A stretch of DNA of 16,333 nt from Candidatus Beckwithbacteria bacterium (lineage in GTDB: Bacteria > Patescibacteriota > Microgenomatia > UBA1400 > UBA1449): contig JAAZND010000004.1 of assembly GCA_012798485.1 (NCBI GenBank), forward strand, positions 1 through 16,333. Reading direction: 5' to 3'. This document shows positions 1-6,880 of this stretch, one piece after another. The notes under the pieces were generated by a model, which searched no databases, was not told the DNA's origin, and saw only the letters and a program-made list of their open reading frames with translations. How positions within the stretch are numbered: the stretch's first letter is position 1; the number at the start of each line of letters is the position of its first letter. A program made the translations under genes and the position numbers.

Positions 1-1211
1 AACTGATTAATAATGATCTTATTCCCAAAGTTGGTTGTTATGGGGGGCTTGGGGCTTCTGGAGATTTACCTCAAAATGGAAGAGTTTTAAGTGTTTTAAG
101 GCAACTTCCTGGCACAAAAATTTGGAGTGAAACTGGTTTTATTGATGCTTCTCAGGCCTTAAAATCCAAAGGTTTTAAACCTCTTATTCTTGCTCCAAAA
201 GCTGGTTTGGGTTTAGTTAATGGTGATAATTTTTCAACAGCTGCAGCTTTTCATTTAACTCGTGAGACTTTATTTGCTTTATTGACTCAGGCGGTAGCTG
301 GAGCAATGATGTTTGAAATGACCTTAGCTACCAACAGATCTTTGCATCCTTTAATTTATAAAATTAGGAAACATCAAGGGCAGGAAGAAGTAGCTTCTCT
401 CTATCTTAATTTGATTCAAGATAGTCAATATATTAGAAATGAAATGAAAGAATTATTGCCATCAGTTGATGGCAGAAAAGTTCAAGATGTTTATAGTATT
501 CGCTGTCTTTCTCAATTTTTTGGAGTCTCATGGGAAAGAGTTAAGTGGGCAATGGATACAGTAGAAATTAATGCTAATAGTGCTTCTGATAATCCACTTT
601 GGACAACTGATGACACAAGACTAGAAGGAGAAAAGCCAGGACAATGGGTGAGTGGTGGCAATTTTATTGCCGAATATATGGTAGAGGTAATGGATGCTTT
701 ACGAAAAACTATAACGCAAATTGTCAAAGTCAATGATCGTCATATGAGCAAACTTATCGATCCTCATGAAAATAATGGTTTAACCCCGAATTTATCTTAT
801 AAGGATGCTATTTCTCAGTGTACTTTTAAAGGAATTCAAGCTCAAGCTGGAATGTTTGAAGTTTATTCAACTTTTTTATCCATGCCGATTTCTACTTTGT
901 TTGGTGTGCATGAGCAAAATAATCAGGATATCACTTCTCATGCCATGACATCTGGTTTAATTGGGCGTGAAAATTTACAAGTCTGTTGGTTGTCTTTAGC
1001 TCAATTGATGATTGCTTTGGCTCAAGCCGTAGATTTAAGAGAAGGTTCTTCCAAGCTTTCTTCCAAAACTAAAAAAATCTATGATTTTGTGCGTCAGGAT
1101 ATTGAATTTGCTAAAACAGAAAAACCACTAGGACCAGAAATAGAATTAATAGCTTCTAAACTGCAAACTATAGAATTTAGAAACTTATTAGTTGAAGAAG
1201 TTCTATCTTAA
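1..1211 (+). CDS. Aromatic amino acid lyase (PAL/HAL family), 5' partial
   Basis: The frame is open from the window edge (first full codon at base 3) to TAA at 1209-1211, giving about 402 residues. Family members have roughly 510-560, so the N-terminal quarter lies upstream. The Ala-Ser-Gly triad that cyclises to the MIO electrophile is at 54-62, inside GASGDL. Other family signatures are GLVNGDNFSTA, QDVYSIRC, NSASDNPL, SGGNF and EQNNQDITS. The last resembles the EQ-x-NQ-(D/N) block of plant and cyanobacterial phenylalanine ammonia-lyases more than the ANQEDH of HutH. The AQAVDLRE segment near the end is also PAL-like. These enzymes remove ammonia from Phe, Tyr or His to give an aryl-acrylate, and some relatives are aminomutases making beta-amino acids. 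The residues that set substrate choice are mostly outside the window, so Phe versus Tyr versus mutase is open. The next gene starts 6 nt downstream and is probably co-transcribed. Confidence 0.9.
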   Translation, partial: LINNDLIPKVGCYGGLGASGDLPQNGRVLSVLRQLPGTKIWSETGFIDASQALKSKGFKPLILAPKAGLGLVNGDNFSTAAAFHLTRETLFALLTQAVAGAMMFEMTLATNRSLHPLIYKIRKHQGQEEVASLYLNLIQDSQYIRNEMKELLPSVDGRKVQDVYSIRCLSQFFGVSWERVKWAMDTVEINANSASDNPLWTTDDTRLEGEKPGQWVSGGNFIAEYMVEVMDALRKTITQIVKVNDRHMSKLIDPHENNGLTPNLSYKDAISQCTFKGIQAQAGMFEVYSTFLSMPISTLFGVHEQNNQDITSHAMTSGLIGRENLQVCWLSLAQLMIALAQAVDLREGSSKLSSKTKKIYDFVRQDIEFAKTEKPLGPEIELIASKLQTIEFRNLLVEEVLS

Positions 1212-1217
1212 ATATCT

Positions 1218-2681
1218 ATGAAAAATAATCTTATCAGTTGGTTAAATAATAAGTCTTTTTATAACCAAGATAAAATTGGAAATGAAAACCAAATACTTAG
1301 AGAAGGAGAGTTAAAAGCTTTGGCTTTATTCCATCAAGCTGCAAATAGAGTTCCAGCCTATGTGAAATTTTTAAAAGAACATAAAATAGATCATAATAAA
1401 ATCCAGACAATTTCAGATTTTTCTTTAGTTCCTTTAATCAATAAAAAAAATTATATTGAGAAATATTCATTATTAGATAGAGCATGGGATGGCAAGTTAG
1501 ATAATTATCATACAATTGCTTCAAGCTCAGGTTCAACTGGAACACCTTTATTTTGGCCGAGGCACCTTCAACATGATTTAGATGATGCAACTATTAGAGA
1601 ACTAATTTACACTAATGTTTTCAAAATAAATAAATATAGAACTTTATTTTCAAACTCACTTTCTCTAGGTAATTGGATTGCTGGGATGATTACGAGTGCA
1701 ACTTTAAATTTATTAAGCCAAAAAGGTTATAAATTTACTTGCGTCAACCCTGGTTTGTCTGAAGAAGAAACTGTTAAAGTCATCAAAAATATTTCTCCAT
1801 TTTTTGAACAAACAGTAATGATTGGTTATCCTCCTTCACTGAAGATGATTATTGAGAATAACAGCTCTATTGATTGGAAAAAATTAAATATTCATTTTTT
1901 AGGAACAGGAGAAGGATTTTCCGAAAACTGGAGAGATTATATTCTTGACTTAGTAGGACAGAAAGATAAGTTAACCACATTCATTAATTTATTTGGTTCT
2001 GCAGATGCTGGTTTAATAGGATTTGAAACACCATTAACAATTTTACTTAGGAGAATAGTAACTCAAGATAATACATTGAATTTAAAAGTATTTAAAGAGA
2101 GCCGTATTCCTTATCTTTATCAATATGATCCCCGTTTAAAATATCTTGAAAGTATCAATAGTGAAATTGTTATCACTTCAGATCTCGGTCAGCCTTTGAT
2201 TAGATATAATATTGAAGATTGCGGAGAAGTGAAAACATATAGCCAAATGTTAAGTAATTTTAATAATCATGATTTAAAAGATCAACTTAATTGGAAATTA
2301 CCATTTGTGTATTTATTTGGACGAAAGGCGATGGTAGCAACAATTTTCGGTCTGAATATTTATCCTGAAAATATTAAAACTGTTTTAGAGCACAAAGAGA
2401 TGCAAGCATTTTTTACCGGTAGATTTAAAATGACGACAGAATATACTCAAAGTCATAATCAATATTTACTTTTGTCTGTAGAAATGAAAAATGGGATTAA
2501 AGCTTCTAAAGAATTAGAAAAACAAATTTTTAATCATACAGTCCAAACTTTAAGGCAAATTAATAGCGAGTATAATAAATTATTTTTGTCTGTTGGAGAA
2601 AAAGCTTATCCAGTAATTAAAATGTATTATTATGGCTATCCAAAATATTTCCCATTGGATAAAATTAAAAAACATTCTTAA
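1218..2681 (+). CDS. Phenylacetate-CoA-ligase-like adenylate-forming enzyme (PaaK/CapK family)
   Basis: The 487-residue product has the phosphate-binding loop SSSGSTGTP at residues 102-110. The ATP/acyl-site motif GSADAG lies mid-protein, followed by SDLGQPLIRYN (D322 onward) and then FGRKAMVATIFGLNIYPENI. These are the core and hinge motifs of the PaaK/CapK branch. Such enzymes adenylate a carboxylic acid, usually aromatic, and pass it to CoA or another acceptor. The C-terminal subdomain is poorly conserved, so the acceptor may not be CoA. The start is the first ATG, 6 nt after the lyase stop, with no Shine-Dalgarno motif. Position directly behind a PAL-like lyase suggests the substrate is the lyase product, such as cinnamate or coumarate; that is inference. 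A lyase plus PaaK-like ligase is also how bacteria make the coumaroyl chromophore of photoactive yellow protein, but no such apoprotein is present here. The family assignment is firm and the substrate is unknown. Confidence 0.85.
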   Translation: MKNNLISWLNNKSFYNQDKIGNENQILREGELKALALFHQAANRVPAYVKFLKEHKIDHNKIQTISDFSLVPLINKKNYIEKYSLLDRAWDGKLDNYHTIASSSGSTGTPLFWPRHLQHDLDDATIRELIYTNVFKINKYRTLFSNSLSLGNWIAGMITSATLNLLSQKGYKFTCVNPGLSEEETVKVIKNISPFFEQTVMIGYPPSLKMIIENNSSIDWKKLNIHFLGTGEGFSENWRDYILDLVGQKDKLTTFINLFGSADAGLIGFETPLTILLRRIVTQDNTLNLKVFKESRIPYLYQYDPRLKYLESINSEIVITSDLGQPLIRYNIEDCGEVKTYSQMLSNFNNHDLKDQLNWKLPFVYLFGRKAMVATIFGLNIYPENIKTVLEHKEMQAFFTGRFKMTTEYTQSHNQYLLLSVEMKNGIKASKELEKQIFNHTVQTLRQINSEYNKLFLSVGEKAYPVIKMYYYGYPKYFPLDKIKKHS

Positions 2682-2682
2682 T

Positions 2683-3705
2683 ATGAAAAATAATCAAATT
2701 AATTTTTTTAAATCATTAGCCGCTGAATTATTTAAAATTAGGTACCCTCAAAAAAGAGAAAAAGATAAACTTATTTTAAATAAATTAGAAAAGCAGATAA
2801 CAAAGAAAGGGAAAGCTAATATTAAATTTAAAAATCCACTTCCAGAAAAAAATGTTTTTTATGAATTGACTACGGCTAGAAATAGAAATTTAATTACTCA
2901 AAAGGAACAGGGAAAGCTACAAAAAACTGTGGTTGGTTTTTTTGGAATGAGTGTTGGTAGTCACGCAGCCTTAACATGGATGATGGAGTCTAGAGCTGAC
3001 TTGATTAAAATAGCAGATCCAGATACTATCGATTCCAGTAATTTAAATCGTTTAAGATTTGGTTGGGATGTTGTCGGTCAATATAAAATTGATGTTGTTA
3101 AAAAATTATTATCAGAAATAAATCCTTATGCAAAAATTGTTAAAACCTCAGTTGTAGATGATCAAACCATTGAAGCATTACTTATTAAAAATAAAAAAGT
3201 GAACATTATTGTGGATGCAATTGATGATTTAAAAGGAAAGATTTTTTTAAGAAAACTATGTAAAGACTATAAATTGCCTTTAATCTCTGCCGCAGATGTA
3301 GGAGATAATGTAGTGGTTGATATTGAGCGTTATGATCTTGATCCAGATTATTCATTTTTTCATAATCGTATTCCAGAGATTGAAAAAATAAATTTAGAAA
3401 CCATTAATCCTTTAGAAAAGAAAAATTTAATTATTAAATTAGTAGGATTTGAGCATAATAGTGAAAAGATGTTAAATTCTTTAATGTCTATAGGTAAAAC
3501 TATTCCAACTTGGCCTCAGCTTGGAGCTACAGCCACAATAGCTGGAGGAGTAGTTACAACATTAATTAAAAAGATTGTTTTAGGAGAAAAGGTATTAAGT
3601 GGTCGTTATTATCTATCTTTAGATGATCTTTTTGTTCAGGATTACAATTCAAAGTCAAGACAATTGGGAAGAAAAAAACTGATAAAGACAATTAATCAAG
3701 ATTAA
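2683..3705 (+). CDS. ThiF/E1-like adenylyltransferase, non-canonical
   Basis: The 340-residue product has a Rossmann nucleotide-binding fold. A glycine-rich loop GMSVGS is at residues 88-93, the acidic strand DPD at 112-114, and the E1 hallmark SNLNR at 119-123, followed by a VGQYK segment. A later VDAIDD and a PLIS strand fit the ThiF/MoeB/HesA family. Canonical members adenylate the C-terminal carboxylate of a ubiquitin-like sulfur carrier or peptide. This one has a single cysteine (C193), in the helix before PLIS, and no zinc-binding CxxC pairs, so it cannot hold the usual zinc site and may act without a thioester. The N-terminal segment containing ARNRNLIT is seen in a divergent E1 group. 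An ATG at 2632 in the same frame would overlap the ligase by 50 nt; I prefer the ATG at 2683, which follows the ligase stop by 1 nt. The substrate is unknown. Confidence 0.82.
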   Translation: MKNNQINFFKSLAAELFKIRYPQKREKDKLILNKLEKQITKKGKANIKFKNPLPEKNVFYELTTARNRNLITQKEQGKLQKTVVGFFGMSVGSHAALTWMMESRADLIKIADPDTIDSSNLNRLRFGWDVVGQYKIDVVKKLLSEINPYAKIVKTSVVDDQTIEALLIKNKKVNIIVDAIDDLKGKIFLRKLCKDYKLPLISAADVGDNVVVDIERYDLDPDYSFFHNRIPEIEKINLETINPLEKKNLIIKLVGFEHNSEKMLNSLMSIGKTIPTWPQLGATATIAGGVVTTLIKKIVLGEKVLSGRYYLSLDDLFVQDYNSKSRQLGRKKLIKTINQD

Positions 3706-3730
3706 CATTTGCTTTGAATTTTATTATAAT
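3702..3730 (+). promoter_or_regulatory. Sigma70-type promoter for the histidine kinase, leaderless geometry
   Basis: TTAACA (3702-3707, five of six consensus bases) and a perfect TATAAT (3725-3730) are separated by exactly 17 nt. Only 6 nt separate the -10 box from the ATG at 3737, so the expected start point falls on the A of the start codon. The -35 box overlaps the TAA of the upstream E1-like gene. No transcript data are available. Confidence 0.65.
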
Positions 3731-3736
3731 GAATTC

Positions 3737-5869
3737 ATGGTTAATCTTTTTCAATTACTTATTTTAATTTCTGCCTTAATTGGTAATTTACTTCTCGGTT
3801 TAACTACTTATTTAAAAAATCCTAAAAGTATCACTAATAAGATTTTTTTTACTTTTACCTTTATTTTAAGTGCTTATCTTTTAATAAATTATTTTTCACT
3901 TAATAGTACAAATCCTCAATTAGTTTTATTTTTAATAAGATTGGTGATGGGGATTGCTTTATTAATAAACGTGTCTTTCTTTTTATTTATCTCAGTTTTT
4001 CCTCAAAATAAGATTACGATGAATAAATTTATGTTTTGGGCGTTTATTATCATTACTGTTTTGCTTTTAATCCCAGTTATATTTTCTCCTTTTATTTTTC
4101 AAACTGTTATCATGAAAAATGGTAATATAGAAACTCTTCCCGGAGTAGGGATGCCAGTATTTTTATTACATACTTTATTATTTCTAGGAGCAGGATTTGT
4201 AAACCTAATAAGAAAATATCGTAAGTCGGTTGGTATTCAAAAAATTCAATTGCGGTTATTGCTTCTAGGTACTATTTTTATGTTTTTGGCAATTATTATT
4301 TTGAACTTTGTCTTGGTAGTCGTTTTTAATATTTCTTCCTTTGTTAATTTATTACCAATTTATACTTTAATTTTTATTGGCTTTATTAGCTATGCAATTA
4401 TCCGTCATAAATTCTTAGATATAAGTTTAATTATAGCTAGAGCTGTATCTTATACTTTGCTATCTTTTATTCTTATTATCTTATATACAGTATTTACTTA
4501 TTCAGTTAGTTATTTATTCCGTCAAGAAAAAATTTCTATGGATAGAATACTCTTTTCTTCAATGGTAGCCATAATTTTAGTCTATACTTATCCAACGTTG
4601 AAAAGATTATTGGAAAAAAATTCGGATAAGATTTTTTATAAAGGTCATTATGACTCTCAGACTATTTTAACAGACCTGACCAAGATTATGGCTTCAACGT
4701 TAGATTTAGATAAATTGCTTAGAAAACTGAATAATACTATTATTAAAAATTTAAGAGTAGTTGATTCTTATTTTGTCTTAAAAAATAAAGATAATAAAAT
4801 TATTATTCATGGAATTGAATACCAAAATATTGATTTAGAGACAGTTTCTCAACATAAAACTGTTTTAGTCAGAGAAGAAACTAAAATTCGAAAAATAGTT
4901 GACTTGATGAATCAACTTCAATTTTCAGCCATTGTTCCTTTGTATACTGAAAAATCAGGCTTTCTTGGGTTTTTTGGTATTGGCAATAAACAGTCTGGGG
5001 AAATAATCAATAATCAAGATATCAAGTTTTTAGAAATTTTTGGCAAAGAGGTTTCAATTGCCTTAGAAAATGCCAAAGCTTATAAAGAGATTAAACAATT
5101 TAGTAAGACTTTACAGATTAAAGTAGAAGAGGCTACGCAAAAACTTCAAGAAGCGAATGGTAAACTTAAAGAACTGGATAAACGTAAAGATGAGTTTTTA
5201 AATGTCTCTGCTCATGAAATGAGAGCGCCTCTAACAGCAGTAAAGGGATATCTTTCTATGCTTTCTGAAGATAAAGCTATGCAAAAGCATAAACAATTAC
5301 AGGCTTTTCTTGATGGAGCCTTGGAAGGAGCAGAACGAGAAATAAGACTGGTTAATAACATGCTTAATTTAAGTAGAATTGAAGAAGGACGTTTGGTTTA
5401 TCAAATGGGATTAGTTAAACTTTCGCAGGTGGCTCAATTTACTTATGATGAATTTAAAGCCGAAGCTGAAGCCAAGAGATTAACTTTTAGGTTGAATATT
5501 AATAAAGAAATCAAGGATAAAGTTTATGTAGATCAAGACAGAATTCATGAAATAACTACCAATTTAGTTTCTAATGCTATTAAATATACTGATGAGGGTA
5601 GCGTGATTATCAATGTTACTAATCCAGATAAAGATAATGTAGAATTTGAAGTAGTCGATACCGGTTTTGGTATGAATAAAGATGAACAGCAGAAATTGTT
5701 TACCAAATTTTATCGGGCGGAATCGAGTGCTGGCAAAAAAATGGGAACAGGTTTAGGTCTTTATATTACCCGTTTACTGATCGAAAAATTTGGAGGCAAA
5801 ATTAGTTTTGAATCAGAAAGAGGTAAAGGTAGTACTTTTTCTTTTATTTTACCGCTTAGGAGAAAATAA
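3737..5869 (+). CDS. Membrane sensor histidine kinase (7TM-type N-terminus, GAF, HisKA, HATPase)
   Basis: The 710-residue product has about nine hydrophobic segments in residues 4-290. The first seven resemble the N-terminal 7TM sensor of histidine kinases. A GAF-like domain spans about 310-450 and contains GFLGFFGIGNK. A charged coiled coil (about 450-488) leads into HisKA, with SAHEMRAPL carrying the phospho-acceptor H493. The ATPase domain shows the N box NLVSNAIKYT (609-618), DTGFGM (D641) and GTGLGL (from 670). All catalytic motifs are intact. It should autophosphorylate and pass phosphate to a receiver, most simply the next gene, 70 nt downstream. No extracellular sensor domain of any size is visible, so the signal is either sensed in the membrane or bound by the GAF domain. 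It has its own promoter, so it need not be transcribed with the lyase cassette. Confidence 0.92.
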   Translation: MVNLFQLLILISALIGNLLLGLTTYLKNPKSITNKIFFTFTFILSAYLLINYFSLNSTNPQLVLFLIRLVMGIALLINVSFFLFISVFPQNKITMNKFMFWAFIIITVLLLIPVIFSPFIFQTVIMKNGNIETLPGVGMPVFLLHTLLFLGAGFVNLIRKYRKSVGIQKIQLRLLLLGTIFMFLAIIILNFVLVVVFNISSFVNLLPIYTLIFIGFISYAIIRHKFLDISLIIARAVSYTLLSFILIILYTVFTYSVSYLFRQEKISMDRILFSSMVAIILVYTYPTLKRLLEKNSDKIFYKGHYDSQTILTDLTKIMASTLDLDKLLRKLNNTIIKNLRVVDSYFVLKNKDNKIIIHGIEYQNIDLETVSQHKTVLVREETKIRKIVDLMNQLQFSAIVPLYTEKSGFLGFFGIGNKQSGEIINNQDIKFLEIFGKEVSIALENAKAYKEIKQFSKTLQIKVEEATQKLQEANGKLKELDKRKDEFLNVSAHEMRAPLTAVKGYLSMLSEDKAMQKHKQLQAFLDGALEGAEREIRLVNNMLNLSRIEEGRLVYQMGLVKLSQVAQFTYDEFKAEAEAKRLTFRLNINKEIKDKVYVDQDRIHEITTNLVSNAIKYTDEGSVIINVTNPDKDNVEFEVVDTGFGMNKDEQQKLFTKFYRAESSAGKKMGTGLGLYITRLLIEKFGGKISFESERGKGSTFSFILPLRRK

Positions 5870-5881
5870 ATCCAAAAAAAC

Positions 5882-5910
5882 TTGATTTTCTTTTTTAAAT
5901 AGATTATAAA
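5882..5910 (+). promoter_or_regulatory. Candidate promoter for the response regulator
   Basis: TTGATT (5882-5887) and TATAAA (5905-5910) are separated by 17 nt, with the ATG 29 nt beyond the -10 box. Both hexamers are near consensus, but the whole 70-nt gap is A/T-rich, so a chance match is possible. If real, the regulator can be transcribed apart from its kinase. Confidence 0.4.
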
Positions 5911-5939
5911 AAGGTAATTATAAAAAGTTATTTTACTTT

Positions 5940-6308
5940 ATGGCTAAAAAAATTTTATTAGTTGAGGACGATTCTTTGCTTATCAACATGTATAAAACCA
6001 AATTTGAAAGTGAAGGTTTTATAGTTTTGACAGCTGGAGATGGAGAAGCTGGTCTACAGATTATCCAAAACCAGATTCCTGATTTTATTGTTCTAGACTA
6101 TATGATGCCCAAAATGTCTGGTTTTGAATTTTTACAAACTATTAAACAAAATCAGAGTTTAAAACATATTCCTGTGATTATGCTTTCTAATATGAGTAAT
6201 CCGACTGAAGCGCAAAAAGCTAAGCAATTAGGCGTTAATGAATTTTTAGTTAAAGCTAATTTTACTCCTTCACAAATTACTGAGAAAGTAAAACAATATT
6301 TGAAATAG
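5940..6308 (+). CDS. Single-domain response regulator (receiver only)
   Basis: The 122-residue product is a complete CheY-like receiver and nothing else. The acidic pocket is E9/D10/D11, the phospho-acceptor aspartate is D53 in VLDYMMP, the switch serine is S83 in MLSN, and the conserved lysine is K105 in LVKA. No DNA-binding or enzymatic output domain follows. It must therefore act by protein contact or as a phosphorelay intermediate. Being next to the kinase makes it the likely partner. The start is the first ATG in frame, with the family-typical KKILLVEDD directly after it. There is no Shine-Dalgarno motif upstream. With the pilus motor genes nearby, a role in controlling pili or the envelope is possible but is only inferred from position. 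Confidence 0.93.
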   Translation: MAKKILLVEDDSLLINMYKTKFESEGFIVLTAGDGEAGLQIIQNQIPDFIVLDYMMPKMSGFEFLQTIKQNQSLKHIPVIMLSNMSNPTEAQKAKQLGVNEFLVKANFTPSQITEKVKQYLK

Positions 6309-6331
6309 CTAATTAGTTAATTAGATACTCA
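6307..6331. repeat. Left AT-rich block of an inverted pair around the four-helix-bundle relic
   Basis: The block contains AGCTAATTAGTT (6307-6318) and TAGATACTCA (6322-6331). Both reappear as exact reverse complements to the right of the relic, at 6854-6865 and 6865-6874, in switched order. A third partial copy, GCTAATTAGT, is at 6397-6406 in direct orientation. The rest of the gap 6345-6440 shows nothing else I can name. Confidence 0.5.
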
Positions 6332-6344
6332 TTTAATTAACTAA
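6313..6344 (+). repeat. 14-bp inverted repeat (hairpin) just after the response regulator
   Basis: The arm TTAGTTAATTAGAT (6313-6326) pairs with ATTTAATTAACTAA (6331-6344), with one G-T wobble and an ACTC loop. It begins 4 nt after the response regulator stop. There is no T-tract after it, so it does not look like a classical terminator. It could protect an mRNA 3' end, or be one of the AT-rich inverted blocks around the neighbouring relic gene. Confidence 0.5.
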
Positions 6345-6440
6345 ATATACAATTTGTAGTGTGAAATTAAGAGTCAAGTTATTAAAGGTATCATAGGCTA
6401 ATTAGTCAATTATCTAAGTTTAATATCTTTTTAGCTTTAG

Positions 6441-6469
6441 TTGCTTCTTTAAAAATATTTATCTAAAAT
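6441..6469 (+). promoter_or_regulatory. Weak candidate promoter before the four-helix-bundle gene
   Basis: TTGCTT (6441-6446) and TAAAAT (6464-6469) are 17 nt apart, and the -10 box ends 7 nt before the ATG at 6477. That is the same short spacing as at the histidine kinase. The -35 box matches only three consensus bases. Confidence 0.35.
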
Positions 6470-6476
6470 AGATTTA

Positions 6477-6833
6477 ATGGTTTATACTAAAACTTATAAA
6501 GAATTAAAAGTGTGGACTAAATCTATGGATTTAGTTGAAAGCATTTATAAATGCACCTCAATTTTTCCAAATATAGAAAGCTTTGGATTAGTTTCCCAAA
6601 TGAGAAGAGCTGTTATTTCTATTCCAAGTAATATAGCTGAAGGTTTTGGTAGAAAATCAAAAAAAAGAATTTAAAAAGTTTTTAGCTATTGCTTATGTTT
6701 CCGGTTTTGAATTGGAGACACAGATAGAAATATCTAAAAGATTAGGTTTTATCAAAAGTTCTGATCTTGTTATTTTAAACAATAATTTAATAGAATTTTA
6801 AAAATGCTTAATAGTTTTATGCATAAAATTTGA
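6477..6833 (+). pseudogene. Four-helix-bundle protein (23S rRNA intervening-sequence family), frameshifted twice
   Basis: The intact N-terminal reading gives 65 residues, with YKELKVW, QMRRAVISIPSNIAEGFGR and KSKK, the hallmark of the short (about 115-125 residue) S23/IVP four-helix-bundle family. The frame then hits TAA after a run of eight A (6659-6666). Dropping one A restores EFKKFLAIAYVSGFELE and ETQIEISKRLG up to about 6797. A missing base near 6798-6803 then restores KMLNSFMHKI in the original frame, ending at TGA 6831-6833. Without the two indels the product would be about 118 residues, the family's normal size. The two shifts compensate each other. This could be a decaying gene or two sequencing errors. 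Family members form pentameric helical bundles of unclear function; many lie inside rRNA insertions, but no rRNA is here. Confidence 0.75.
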
Positions 6834-6839
6834 ATTAAG

Positions 6840-6874
6840 CTAGTTAACTAGTAAACTAATTAGCTGAGTATCTA
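6840..6874. repeat. Right AT-rich block: palindrome plus inverted copies of the left block
   Basis: The block starts with the perfect 12-bp palindrome CTAGTTAACTAG (6840-6851). AACTAATTAGCT (6854-6865) and TGAGTATCTA (6865-6874) follow, each the exact reverse complement of a piece of the block at 6307-6331. It ends 6 nt before the pilB start, so it also forms that gene's upstream region. A weak TATCTA at 6869-6874 has the right distance for a leaderless -10 box, but it matches consensus poorly. Confidence 0.5.
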
Positions 6875-6880
6875 TTTAAG

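Noticed and set aside
512..733. Minus-strand open frames inside the lyase, and similar ones inside pilB, pilC, M23, GH39 and Wzy genes
   Set aside because: They are antisense to strongly conserved proteins and show no family features of their own.
2632..2682. Upstream in-frame ATG for the E1-like gene
   Set aside because: It would overlap the ligase gene by 50 nt and add 17 residues unlike the family; the ATG at 2683 follows the ligase stop by 1 nt.
5870..5939. Terminator between the histidine kinase and response regulator
   Set aside because: The A- and T-runs could pair, but there is no stable stem, and the region is better explained as a promoter.
6650..6690. Programmed -1 frameshift at the A8 run
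   Set aside because: The shift needed is +1 (one A skipped), not -1, and a second frameshift follows further on, so programmed slippage does not restore the protein.
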